Assembly: GCF_003205495.1 (NCBI RefSeq)
Contig: NZ_QJRX01000007.1
Coordinates: forward strand, 62,001-126,000
Origin: Aquipseudomonas alcaligenes
GTDB taxonomy: Bacteria; Pseudomonadota; Gammaproteobacteria; Pseudomonadales; Pseudomonadaceae
Reading direction: 5' to 3'
DNA length: 64,000 nucleotides
This document shows, piece after piece, positions 24,048 to 32,749 of the stretch; the stretch's first letter is position 1; every line of letters begins with the position of its first letter. Position numbers and translations under genes: made by a program. The notes under the pieces were generated by a model that ran no database searches, had not been told where the DNA came from, and saw only the letters and a list, made by a program, of their open reading frames with translations.

Positions 24048-25070
24048 TCAGGTGTCGAGCGTCATCACCACCCGCCCACCGGCTGGACAGGTTTCCATGA
24101 AACGGTTGGCTTCGACGAAGTCCTCGAAGGCAAACGACTTGGCGATACTCGGCTTGAGCAGGCGGTCGGCGGTCATCTGGTTGATCCGCTGCAGGGCACG
24201 CTGCACCGCCGCTTCGTCGCGTTCCAGACCCAGTTCGGGCTGGCCGGTGAAGTCCAATACGCAATGGCGGAAGAACTGCAGGTGCTTCTTGAACGCCGCG
24301 CAGGCCGGGAACGCCGCGTCGTTGCCGCCGTTGACGCCGTAGAGGATCAGCTTGCCGCGGGTCGCCGCGACATCGCCGAGCAGCTTCATCTGCGGCCCGG
24401 CGCACTGGTCCAGCACCACCTCCACGCCTTTGCCATCGGTGAAGCGCTCCACCTCCAGCACCAGGTCCTGCTCCTCGGTATCGATCACCTTGTCGGCACC
24501 CAGTTCGCGTAGATAGGCCCGGGTATCGCCCTCGCTGGTGGCGGCGATCACCACGGCGCCCAGCGCCTTGGCCATCTGTACCGCCTGCGGTGCCAGGCAG
24601 TGGGCCGCCTCGGTGATCAGCACGCGCTGCCCCGGCTGCACATCGGCCAGCTCGACCAGGGCAAAGTACGCCAGCATGTAGGGTGAGTAGTGCACGGCGG
24701 CTTCGGCCGGGCTGAGCACATCCGGATAACGGGCCAGGGCACGGCGCGGCATCAGCACCAGATCGCCCCAGGCCGGATACTGGTTGGGGCTGAAGGACGG
24801 GAAGCTGGCGACCGCCATGCCGGGGGCGAGATCCTCGACGCCGGCACCGACGGCCTCGACCACCCCGGACAGCTCGAAACCCACGCCAGCGGGCAGCTGC
24901 GCGGCCTGGTCAGGCGCCAGGTTCTGCCGCCACAGCACGTCGCGCCAGCCCACGCCGAGCGCCTGGGTGCGCACCAGCACCTCGTCGTGCCCCGGTTTCG
25001 GGGTCGGCACATCCTCCAGACGCAGCACGCTGGCATCGCCGAACTGGTGGAAACGGATCATGCGGGACAT
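24048..25070 (-). CDS. mexS: MexS-like MDR-family oxidoreductase
   Basis: 340-residue medium-chain dehydrogenase/reductase of the quinone-oxidoreductase type. The GroES-like N-terminal half contains GVGFELSGVVEAVGAGVEDL near residue 65. The Rossmann half has the AAHCLAPQAVQMAKALGA stretch near 160 and a GADKVIDT segment near 190. No catalytic zinc ligand set is evident. In P. aeruginosa, mexS lies divergently beside mexT, and its loss raises MexT-driven mexEF-oprN expression, presumably because an electrophilic metabolite accumulates; gene position here is the same. I chose ATG 25070 (MSRMIRFHQFGD) because GAGG precedes it by seven bases; an ATG six codons upstream has no such site. Confidence 0.85.
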   Translation of the reverse strand: MSRMIRFHQFGDASVLRLEDVPTPKPGHDEVLVRTQALGVGWRDVLWRQNLAPDQAAQLPAGVGFELSGVVEAVGAGVEDLAPGMAVASFPSFSPNQYPAWGDLVLMPRRALARYPDVLSPAEAAVHYSPYMLAYFALVELADVQPGQRVLITEAAHCLAPQAVQMAKALGAVVIAATSEGDTRAYLRELGADKVIDTEEQDLVLEVERFTDGKGVEVVLDQCAGPQMKLLGDVAATRGKLILYGVNGGNDAAFPACAAFKKHLQFFRHCVLDFTGQPELGLERDEAAVQRALQRINQMTADRLLKPSIAKSFAFEDFVEANRFMETCPAGGRVVMTLDT

Positions 25071-25142
25071 CACACACCTCGCCTTCATATCTCTATGGCC
25101 ACGGACTCTATACGGGCTTTTCCGGCAAGACTACCCGCCACT

Positions 25143-25157
25143 ATCGATAGTCACCAT
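25143..25157 (+). promoter_or_regulatory. Putative MexT half-box in the mexS-mexT gap
   Basis: ATCGAT, four bases, then ACCAT resembles the right portion of the reported MexT box (GTCGAT-N4-ACYAT). The left ATCA element is missing. It lies between the divergent mexS and mexT genes. Confidence 0.4.
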
Positions 25158-25255
25158 AAATAGCGATGATCCGCCAGCGCTTCCGGTTCAGCGCCGGGCT
25201 TGACGCCGGCGCGCCGCACCCGCACCTTTCACGGATTCCCGGATGGAAGCTGAAC

Positions 25256-26173
25256 ATGAACCGCAACGACCTGCGCCGTGTCGACCTGAACCTGCTGATC
25301 GTGTTCGAGACGCTGATGCACGAGCGCAGCGTGACACGCGCGGCGGAGAAGCTGTTCCTCGGCCAGCCGGCGATCAGCGCCGCCCTCGCCCGCCTGCGCA
25401 GCCTGTTCGATGATCCGCTGTTCGTGCGTACCGGGCGCAGCATGGAACCCACCGCGCGGGCCAACGAAATTTTCGCACTGCTCTCCCCGGCGCTGGACTC
25501 CATCTCCACCGCCGTCAGCCGCGCCACCGATTTCGACCCGGCCACCAGCAGCCAGGTATTTCGTATCGGCCTGTCCGATGACGTCGAGTTCGCCCTGTTG
25601 CCGCCGCTGCTACGCCGCCTACGCGCCGAGGCGCCCGGCGTGGTGCTGGTGGTGCGCCGCGCCAACTACCTGTTGATGCCGGGGCTGCTGGCCTCCGGGG
25701 AGATCTCGGTGGGCGTCGGCTACACCGAGGAGCTGCCGGCCAACGCCAAGCGCAAGGTACTGCGCCGCAGCAAACCCAAGCTGCTGCGTGCCGACAGCGT
25801 GCCCGGGGCGATCAGCCTGGATGACTTCTGTGCCCGCCCGCACGCCCTGGTGTCCTTCGCCGGCGACCTCACCGGCTTCATCGACGAGGAACTGGAGAAG
25901 CTTGAGCGCAAGCGCCGGGTGGTCCTGGCGGTACCCCAGTTCAACGGTCTCGGCACCCTGCTGGCCGGCACCGACATAGTCGCCACCGTACCGGACTACA
26001 CCGCCGCTGCCCTCACCGCCGCCGGCGGCTTGCGTGCCGAGGATCTGCCGCTGCCCTCACGCACCTTCGAGCTGCACATGGCCTGGCGTGGCGCCCAGGA
26101 CAACGACCCGGCCGAGCGCTGGCTGCGCTCGCGCATCCAGATGTTCTGCGGCGATCCGGACAGCCTCAACTGA
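25256..26173 (+). CDS. mexT: LysR-family activator MexT
   Basis: 305-residue LysR-type regulator. The N-terminal winged helix-turn-helix (about 5-65) has SVTRAAEKLFLGQPAISAAL, and the effector domain covers about 95-300 with RIGLSDDVEFALLPPLLRRL. Long stretches match P. aeruginosa MexT as I recall it (for example MNRNDLRRVDLNLLIVFETL and VLAVPQFNGLGTLLAGTDI). ATG 25256 is chosen because it begins this conserved N-terminus; upstream in-frame sequence is not conserved-looking. The ORF is uninterrupted, so this strain should encode a full-length activator, unlike PAO1-type alleles known for an inactivating insertion. It is followed directly by mexEF-oprN, its main target. Confidence 0.95.
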   Translation: MNRNDLRRVDLNLLIVFETLMHERSVTRAAEKLFLGQPAISAALARLRSLFDDPLFVRTGRSMEPTARANEIFALLSPALDSISTAVSRATDFDPATSSQVFRIGLSDDVEFALLPPLLRRLRAEAPGVVLVVRRANYLLMPGLLASGEISVGVGYTEELPANAKRKVLRRSKPKLLRADSVPGAISLDDFCARPHALVSFAGDLTGFIDEELEKLERKRRVVLAVPQFNGLGTLLAGTDIVATVPDYTAAALTAAGGLRAEDLPLPSRTFELHMAWRGAQDNDPAERWLRSRIQMFCGDPDSLN

Positions 26174-26230
26174 CCCAGGTGGCGCTCTGGCACGGGCGCT
26201 GCCTCAACTATCAACGCGAACGAATGAATC

Positions 26231-26254
26231 ATCATTCCGCGTGATAGTCATCTT
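26231..26254 (+). promoter_or_regulatory. Putative degenerate MexT box upstream of mexE
   Basis: ATCA, five bases, CGTGAT, four bases, ATCTT approximates ATCA-N5-GTCGAT-N4-ACYAT. It shares GATAGTCA with the site in the mexS-mexT gap and lies about 80-100 bases before mexE. Confidence 0.4.
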
Positions 26255-26331
26255 CGGATGGTTCGATTCGTGCCTTCAAACTCCGCCGCGCAGACTCCGC
26301 CCATCCACAAATCCGACTGGCGGAGTCAAAC

Positions 26332-27573
26332 ATGGAACAGTCATTCAATCTCTCCTGGCGCCTGCCCCTGGCCGTTGCCGCGGCCCTGCTGCTGAGTGCC
26401 TGCGGCAAGGGCGAGGAAGTGAGCCAGCAGATGCCGGCCGCCAAGGTCAGCGTCGCCGAAGTGATCGAGCAGCCGATCAACGAATGGGACGAGTTCACCG
26501 GCCGCCTGGAGGCGCCCGAGTCGGTCGAGGTGCGGCCACGCGTCTCCGGCTATATCGACAAGGTGGCCTTCGACGAAGGCAGCCTGGTGAAGAAAGGCGA
26601 CCTGCTGTTCCAGATCGACCCGCGCCCGTTCCAGGCCGAGGTCAAGCGCCTGCAGGCCCAGCTGCAGCAGGCCCGCGCCAGCCAGACCCGTGCCGCCAAC
26701 GAGGCCCGTCGTGGTGAGCGCCTGCGCCAGAGCAACGCCATCTCCGCCGAACTGGCCGATGCCCGCGCCAGCGCCGCCACCGAGGCCCAGGCCGCGGTCG
26801 CCGCGACCCAGGCCGAGCTGGACAACGCGCTGCTCAACCTCAGCTTCACCCGCATCACCTCGCCGATCGACGGCCGCGTTAGCCGCGCCGAGATCACCGA
26901 GGGCAACCTGGTCGGCGCCGGCCAGTCGCTGCTGACCACCGTGGTTTCCACCGACAAGGTCTACGCCTACTTCGACGCCGACGAGCGCGTGTTCCTCAAG
27001 TACGTCGAACTGGCCCGCCAGGCCGGCAGCGATGCCCGTGGCGCCAGCCCGGTGTACCTCGGCCTGTCCAGCGAAACCGGCCACCCGCACGAGGGCCAGC
27101 TGGACTTCCTCGACAACCAGGTCAATCCGCGCACCGGCACCATCCGCGGCCGCGCCGTGTTCGACAACCGCGACGGCCGCTTCACCCCCGGTCTCTACGC
27201 TCGCCTCAAGCTGGTCGGCAGCGGCACCTACCCGGCCGCGCTGATCAAGGACGAAGCGGTCGGTACCGATCTGGGCAAGAAGTTCGTCCTGGTCCTCGAC
27301 AAGGACAACGCCGTGCAGTACCGCGCCATCGAGCTGGGCCCGAAGCTGGAAGGCCTGCGCATCGTCCGTCAGGGCCTGGCCAAGGGCGAGAAGATCGTGG
27401 TCAACGGCCTGCAGCGCGCCATGCCCGGCGCCACCGTCGATCCGCAGGCCGTGCCGATGGCCGACGAGGCCACCCTCGCCCAGCTGGCGCGCCTGCGCCA
27501 GGCCGTGGACGGCCGCGACGCCCCGCGCGTGGCCGAACAGCACGCCAAGTCCAGCAACGCGCCGCGCGGCTGA
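26332..27573 (+). CDS. mexE: RND efflux periplasmic adaptor MexE
   Basis: 413-residue membrane-fusion protein. It has an N-terminal lipoprotein signal with lipobox LLSAC (Cys near residue 24), a biotinyl-lipoyl-like segment GYIDKVAFDEGSLVKKGDLL near 75, and an alpha-hairpin about 100-170 rich in Ala, Gln and Arg. The beta-barrel and membrane-proximal domains follow. The protein links the inner-membrane pump MexF to the outer-membrane channel OprN. The pump exports chloramphenicol, fluoroquinolones, trimethoprim and quinolone-signal precursors in P. aeruginosa. It is the first gene of the operon, 158 bases after mexT and 11 bases before mexF. Confidence 0.95.
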   Translation: MEQSFNLSWRLPLAVAAALLLSACGKGEEVSQQMPAAKVSVAEVIEQPINEWDEFTGRLEAPESVEVRPRVSGYIDKVAFDEGSLVKKGDLLFQIDPRPFQAEVKRLQAQLQQARASQTRAANEARRGERLRQSNAISAELADARASAATEAQAAVAATQAELDNALLNLSFTRITSPIDGRVSRAEITEGNLVGAGQSLLTTVVSTDKVYAYFDADERVFLKYVELARQAGSDARGASPVYLGLSSETGHPHEGQLDFLDNQVNPRTGTIRGRAVFDNRDGRFTPGLYARLKLVGSGTYPAALIKDEAVGTDLGKKFVLVLDKDNAVQYRAIELGPKLEGLRIVRQGLAKGEKIVVNGLQRAMPGATVDPQAVPMADEATLAQLARLRQAVDGRDAPRVAEQHAKSSNAPRG

Positions 27574-27584
27574 GGTAGAACGCC

Positions 27585-30500
27585 ATGAACTTCTCCCAGT
27601 TCTTCATCAAGCGGCCGATCTTCGCCGCCGTGCTGTCCCTGCTGGTGCTAATCGCCGGAGCGATCTCGCTGTTCCAGCTGCCGATCAGCGAATACCCGGA
27701 AGTGGTGCCGCCCACAGTGGTCGTACGCGCCAACTTCCCCGGCGCCAACCCCAAGGTGATCGGCGAGACCGTCGCCTCGCCGCTGGAGCAGGCCATCACC
27801 GGCGTGGAGGGCATGCTCTACATGTCGTCGCAGTCCACCGCCGACGGCAAGCTGACCCTGACCATCACCTTCGCCCTCGGCACCGACCTGGACAACGCCC
27901 AGGTACAGGTGCAGAACCGCGTGACCCGCACCATGCCGACCCTGCCCACCGAGGTGCAGCGCCTCGGCGTGACCGTGGACAAGGCCTCCCCGGACCTGAC
28001 CATGGTGGTGCACCTGACCTCGCCGGATCAGCGCTACGACATGCTCTACCTGTCCAACTACGCCGCGCTCAACGTCAAGGACGAGCTGGCGCGCCTGGAT
28101 GGCGTGGGTGACGTGCAGCTGTTCGGCATGGGCAACTACTCGCTGCGCGTGTGGCTCGACCCGAACAAGGTGGCCTCGCGCAACCTCACCGCCTCGGATG
28201 TGGTCGCCGCGATCCGCGAGCAGAACCGCCAGGTCGCCGCCGGTGCCCTCGGCGCGCCGCCCTCGGACGCCGGCAACAGCTTCCAGCTGTCGATCAACAC
28301 CCAGGGCCGCCTGGTCAGCGAGGAAGAGTTCGAGAACATCATCATCCGCGCCGGCGACGACGGCGAGATCACCCGCCTCAAGGACATCGCGCGCATCGAA
28401 CTGGGTTCCAGCCAGTACGCGCTGCGCTCGCTGCTGAACAACCAGCCGGCCGTGGCCATCCCGGTGTTCCAGCGCCCCGGCTCGAATGCCATCGAGATCT
28501 CCGACTCGGTGCGCGCGCGCATGGCCGAGCTGAAGCAGAGCTTCCCGCAGGGCGTGGACTACGAGATCGTCTACGATCCGACCATCTTCGTCCGCGGCTC
28601 CATCGAGGCGGTGGTGCACACCCTGCTCGAAGCCATCGTGCTGGTGGTGCTGGTGGTGGTGCTGTTCCTGCAGACCTGGCGCGCCTCGATCATCCCGCTG
28701 GCCGCCGTGCCGGTGTCGCTGATCGGTACCTTCGCGGTGATGCACCTGTTCGGCTTCTCGCTCAACGCCCTGTCGCTGTTCGGCCTGGTGCTGGCCATCG
28801 GCATCGTGGTGGACGACGCCATCGTGGTGGTGGAGAACGTCGAGAGGAACATCGGCCTCGGCAAGTCGCCGGTGGAAGCTACCCGCCAGGCCATGAAGGA
28901 AGTGACCGGGCCGATCGTCGCCACAGCGCTCGTTCTTTGCGCCGTTTTCGTGCCGACCGCCTTCATCTCCGGCCTTACCGGGCAGTTCTACCAGCAGTTC
29001 GCGCTGACCATCGCCATCTCCACGGTGATCTCGGCGTTCAACTCGCTGACCCTGTCGCCGGCCCTGGCCGCCGTGCTGCTGAAGGATCACCACGCGCCGA
29101 AGGACCGCTTCTCCCGCGTGCTCGACAAGTTGTTCGGTGGCTGGCTGTTCAACCCGTTCAACCGCTTCTTCGACCGCGCCAGCCATGGCTACGTCGGCAC
29201 CGTGAAGCGCGTGCTGCGCGGCAGTTCGATCGCCCTGCTGGTCTACGGCGGCCTGCTGGTGCTCGGCTACCTGGGCTTCTCCAGCACCCCGACCGGTTTC
29301 GTGCCGCAGCAGGACAAGCAGTACCTGGTGGCCTTCGCCCAGCTGCCGGACGCCGCCACCCTCGACCGTACCGAGGCGGTGATCAAGCGCATGTCGGAGA
29401 TCGCCGGCAAGCACCCGGGCGTGGAGAACACCGTGGCCTTCCCAGGCCTGTCGATCAACGGCTTCACCAACAGCCCGAACAGCGGCATCGTCTTCACCCC
29501 GCTCAGGCCGTTCGACGAGCGCAGTGATCCGTCGCTGTCGGCCAACGCCATCGCCGCCGAGCTGAACGCCCAGTTCGCCGAGATCCAGGACGCCTACATC
29601 GCCATCTTCCCGCCGCCGCCCGTGCAGGGCCTCGGCACCATCGGTGGCTTCCGCCTGCAGATCCAGGATCGCGGCAGTCTGGGCTACGAGGAGCTGTACG
29701 CGCAGACCCAGAACATCCTCAACAAGGCGCGCCAGTTGCCGGAGCTGAACCCCATGTCGGTGTTCACCAGCTACCAGGTCAACGTGCCGCAGATCGATGC
29801 CAACATCGATCGCGAGAAGGCCAAGACTCACGGCGTGGCCATCAGTGACATCTTCGACACCATGCAGGTGTACCTGGGCTCGCTGTATGCCAACGACTTC
29901 AACCGCTTCGGCCGCACCTACCAGGTCAACGTCCAGGCCGATCAGCAGTTCCGCCTGGAACCCGAGCAGATCGGTCAGCTCAAGGTGCGCAACAACCGTG
30001 GCGAGATGATCCCGCTGTCCACCTTCGTCAAGGTCGACAGTGCCTCGGGCCCGGACCGGGTGATGCACTACAACGGCTTCCTCACCGCCGAGATCAACGG
30101 TGCGGCAGCCCCCGGCTACAGCTCCGGCCAGGCCGAGGCGGCGATTGCCAAGCTGCTCGACGAAGAGCTGCCCAACGGCATGACCTACGAGTGGACCGAG
30201 CTGACCTACCAGCAGATCCTCGCCGGCAACACCGCGATCTTCATCTTCCCGCTCTGCGTGCTGCTGGCCTTCCTGGTGCTGGCCGCCCAGTACGAGAGCT
30301 GGAGCCTGCCGCTGGCGGTGATCCTGATCGTGCCGACCGTGCTGTTCTCCGCCATCACCGGGGTGATCCTGGCCGGCGGTGACAACAACGTGTTCACCCA
30401 GATCGGCCTGATCGTATTGGTGGGCCTGGCGTGCAAGAACGCCATCCTCATCGTCGAGTTCGCCAAGGAGAAGCAGGAGGAAGGTCTGGATCGCATCAGC

Positions 30501-30764
30501 GCGGTGCTGGAGGCCTGCCGCCTGCGTCTGCGCCCGATCCTGATGACCTCCATCGCCTTCATCATGGGCGTGGTGCCCCTGGTGCTCTCCAGCGGTGCCG
30601 GCGCCGAGATGCGCCATGCCATGGGCGTGGCGGTGTTCAGCGGGATGATCGGCGTGACCTTCTTCGGCCTGCTGCTGACCCCGGTGTTCTACGTGCTGAT
30701 CCGCGCCTTCGTGGAGAAACGCGAAGCGAAGAAAGCCGCTCGCCTGCAGGAGGTGCATGCATGA
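27585..30764 (+). CDS. mexF: RND efflux transporter MexF
   Basis: 1059-residue HAE1-family proton-driven inner-membrane pump with 12 transmembrane helices and two large periplasmic loops. It starts MNFSQFFIKRPIFAAVLSLL. The proton-relay Asp pair in TM4 is present in [18 protein letters not shown] near residue 405, and GLACKNAILIVEFAKE appears near 950. Full family length with no disruption. Its last codons overlap the oprN start (ATGA), so mexF and oprN are translationally coupled. Confidence 0.96.
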   Translation: MNFSQFFIKRPIFAAVLSLLVLIAGAISLFQLPISEYPEVVPPTVVVRANFPGANPKVIGETVASPLEQAITGVEGMLYMSSQSTADGKLTLTITFALGTDLDNAQVQVQNRVTRTMPTLPTEVQRLGVTVDKASPDLTMVVHLTSPDQRYDMLYLSNYAALNVKDELARLDGVGDVQLFGMGNYSLRVWLDPNKVASRNLTASDVVAAIREQNRQVAAGALGAPPSDAGNSFQLSINTQGRLVSEEEFENIIIRAGDDGEITRLKDIARIELGSSQYALRSLLNNQPAVAIPVFQRPGSNAIEISDSVRARMAELKQSFPQGVDYEIVYDPTIFVRGSIEAVVHTLLEAIVLVVLVVVLFLQTWRASIIPLAAVPVSLIGTFAVMHLFGFSLNALSLFGLVLAIGIVVDDAIVVVENVERNIGLGKSPVEATRQAMKEVTGPIVATALVLCAVFVPTAFISGLTGQFYQQFALTIAISTVISAFNSLTLSPALAAVLLKDHHAPKDRFSRVLDKLFGGWLFNPFNRFFDRASHGYVGTVKRVLRGSSIALLVYGGLLVLGYLGFSSTPTGFVPQQDKQYLVAFAQLPDAATLDRTEAVIKRMSEIAGKHPGVENTVAFPGLSINGFTNSPNSGIVFTPLRPFDERSDPSLSANAIAAELNAQFAEIQDAYIAIFPPPPVQGLGTIGGFRLQIQDRGSLGYEELYAQTQNILNKARQLPELNPMSVFTSYQVNVPQIDANIDREKAKTHGVAISDIFDTMQVYLGSLYANDFNRFGRTYQVNVQADQQFRLEPEQIGQLKVRNNRGEMIPLSTFVKVDSASGPDRVMHYNGFLTAEINGAAAPGYSSGQAEAAIAKLLDEELPNGMTYEWTELTYQQILAGNTAIFIFPLCVLLAFLVLAAQYESWSLPLAVILIVPTVLFSAITGVILAGGDNNVFTQIGLIVLVGLACKNAILIVEFAKEKQEEGLDRISAVLEACRLRLRPILMTSIAFIMGVVPLVLSSGAGAEMRHAMGVAVFSGMIGVTFFGLLLTPVFYVLIRAFVEKREAKKAARLQEVHA

Positions 30765-32149
30765 AGCCGTTGATTCCCGCCCTGCTCGCCCTCGCCGTCA
30801 GTGCCTGTGCCGTCGGCCCGGACTACCGGGCGCCGGACACCGCGCCGGCGCGCATCGAGGCCCTGGAGGCCGGCGACTACGACCGCACCGACTTCGAGGC
30901 GGCCTGGTGGCAGCAGTTCGACGACCCGACCCTGAGCCAGCTGGTCCAGCAGTCGCTCAAGGAAAACCGCGAGCTGCGTGTGGCCTTCGCCCGCCTGCGC
31001 GCGGCCCGGGCCATCCGTGACGATGTCGGCAACGACCAGCTGCCGGTGATCACCAGCCGCGCCAGCGGCGAGTTCGGCAAGGCCCAGCAGCCGCCGACCA
31101 GCGAGCAGCGCATCCGCCAGGAGCGCTACGACCTGGGCCTGGACATGGCCTGGGAGCTCGACCTGTTCGGCCGCATCCAGCGCAGCATCGAGACCAGCGA
31201 GGCGCAGAGCGAGGCCGCCGAGGCCGAGCTGTACCAGCTGCAGGTGAGCCTGATCGCCGAGCTGGTGGACGCCTACGGCAACCTGCGCGGCGCGCAGCTG
31301 CGCGAACGCATCGCCCGCGACAATCTGAAGAACCAAAGCCAGTCGCGCGCCCTCACCGAACAGCTGCGCGACGCCGGCATCGGCAGCGAGCTGGACGTGC
31401 TGCGTGCCGATGCGCGCCTGGCCGCCACCGAGGCCAGCCTGCCGCAGCTGCAGGCCGAGGAAGCGCGTGCCCGTCACCGTATCGCCACCCTGCTCGGCCA
31501 GCGCCCGGAACAGCTGAGTGTCGACCTCTCGCCCCGGCCCCTGCCGGTGATCGCCAAGGCACTGCCGATCGGCGATCCCGCCGAGCTGCTGCGCCGCCGT
31601 CCGGACGTGCGCGTCGCCGAGCGCCAGCTGGCCGCGGCCACCGCCAATGTCGGCGTGGCCACCGCCGACCTGTTCCCGCGGGTCAGTCTCTCCGGCTTCC
31701 TCGGCTTTACTGCCGGACGCGGCTCGCAACTGGGTGCGGCGGCGGCCAATGCCTGGGGCGTGGCGCCGACCATCAGCTGGGCGGCCTTCGACCTGGGCAG
31801 CGTGCGCGCCCGCCTGCGCGGCGCCGAGGCCGACGCCGACGGCGCCCTGGCCAGCTACGAGCAGCAGGTGCTGCTGGCCCTGGAAGAGTCGGAGAACGCC
31901 TTCAGCGATTACGCCAAGCGCCAGCAGCGCCTGGTCTCACTGGTGCGCCAGGTCGAGGCCAGCCGCGCCGCGGCCGAGCAGGCGGCGGTGCGCTACCGCG
32001 AGGGCACCGAGGATTTCCTGGTGCTGCTCGATGCCGAGCGCGAGCGCCTGGCCGCCGAGGATGCCCAGGCCCAGGCCGAGATCGAGCTGTACCGCGGCAT
32101 AGTCGCCATCTACAAGGCGCTCGGCGGCGGCTGGCAGCCCAGCGCCTGA
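30761..32149 (+). CDS. oprN: Outer-membrane efflux channel OprN
   Basis: 462-residue TolC/OprM-family lipoprotein. The signal ends in lipobox VSAC followed by AVGPDYRAP, the standard start of mature OprM-like channels. Two outer-membrane-factor repeats follow (about 60-240 and 260-460), with EARARHRIATLLGQRPEQL near 235 and LLRRRPDVRVAERQLAAA near 275. The ATG at 30761 overlaps the mexF stop by four bases; upstream in-frame sequence lies within mexF and is a shadow. A strong terminator follows. Confidence 0.95.
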   Translation: MKPLIPALLALAVSACAVGPDYRAPDTAPARIEALEAGDYDRTDFEAAWWQQFDDPTLSQLVQQSLKENRELRVAFARLRAARAIRDDVGNDQLPVITSRASGEFGKAQQPPTSEQRIRQERYDLGLDMAWELDLFGRIQRSIETSEAQSEAAEAELYQLQVSLIAELVDAYGNLRGAQLRERIARDNLKNQSQSRALTEQLRDAGIGSELDVLRADARLAATEASLPQLQAEEARARHRIATLLGQRPEQLSVDLSPRPLPVIAKALPIGDPAELLRRRPDVRVAERQLAAATANVGVATADLFPRVSLSGFLGFTAGRGSQLGAAAANAWGVAPTISWAAFDLGSVRARLRGAEADADGALASYEQQVLLALEESENAFSDYAKRQQRLVSLVRQVEASRAAAEQAAVRYREGTEDFLVLLDAERERLAAEDAQAQAEIELYRGIVAIYKALGGGWQPSA

Positions 32150-32194
32150 ACCCTACCTCCTGGGCCGACACCGCCCTTTGTCGGCCAACCCTTG

Positions 32195-32231
32195 TCCCCG
32201 CGGTCCAGCTCCTGGCCGTGGGGATTTTTTT
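32195..32231 (+). terminator. Rho-independent terminator of mexEF-oprN
   Basis: A 9-base stem TCCCCGCGG/CCGTGGGGA (with a G-U pair) is followed directly by seven T residues on the plus strand, 45 bases after oprN. A second inverted repeat, GGCCGACA/TGTCGGCC, lies just before it. Confidence 0.85.
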
Positions 32232-32298
32232 ACCAGCTCCGGCCGGGTTAGGATCGCGGCATGCCTTCAGTTCGGAGGCGACAATTCAAGGAAGGTCG

Positions 32299-32748
32299 AT
32301 GAAAAAGCTCGCGCTGTCCCTGCTCTGCCTGTTCGCCCCGCTGGTCCACGCCGAACCGGCCCTGACCGAAGCCAATATCCGCGCGCTTTACGCTGACATG
32401 ACCGCGGCGGCCACGCAGCGCGACATCGAGGCCACCCTGGCGCATATGAGCGAGGACGTGCGCATCCACATCTCCGCGCCCAAGGGCAGCCTGGAGCTGG
32501 ACGCGACCCAGTACCGCCAGCTGCTCAAGCAGGGCTGGAGCGGGCTGGACAGCTACCGCATGGAGGTGGACATCGAATCGATCGAGATTGCCGAGGACGG
32601 CCAGAGTGCCACGGTCACCGATACCACCCGGGAAACCCTGTCGATGGGCGGCCACGAGATGAGTACCGGCATGCAGGAAGTCGCCAGCCTGCGCCTGATC
32701 GACGGGCAGCCGAAGATCACCCGCATCGAGGCGACCATCAAGCCCTGA
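32299..32748 (+). CDS. Periplasmic NTF2-like (SnoaL/DUF4440-type) protein, function unknown
   Basis: 149 residues with a clear Sec signal peptide (MKKLALSLLCLFAPLVHA|EPA). The mature part looks like an NTF2-fold cone: an N-terminal helical stretch with NIRALYADMTAAATQRDIEA near residue 30, VRIHISAPKG near 63, and alternating beta strands to the end (MEVDIESIEIAEDGQSATVTD near 95). I recognise no catalytic motif. ATG 32299 is chosen because GAAGG precedes it and the signal peptide follows directly; an upstream in-frame start lies in the terminator region. Its stop codon is one base from the convergent opmB stop. It may be a small binding or stress protein; I make no functional claim. Confidence 0.7.
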   Translation: MKKLALSLLCLFAPLVHAEPALTEANIRALYADMTAAATQRDIEATLAHMSEDVRIHISAPKGSLELDATQYRQLLKQGWSGLDSYRMEVDIESIEIAEDGQSATVTDTTRETLSMGGHEMSTGMQEVASLRLIDGQPKITRIEATIKP

Positions 32749-32749
32749 G

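Noticed and set aside
27648..30758. A 1036-codon open frame on the minus strand opposite mexF, and similar long frames opposite or out of phase with the other large genes
   Set aside because: The GC-rich codon use of the real gene creates it; the translation is rich in His, Gln, Gly and Arg, has no recognisable motifs, and mexF is a clear RND pump.
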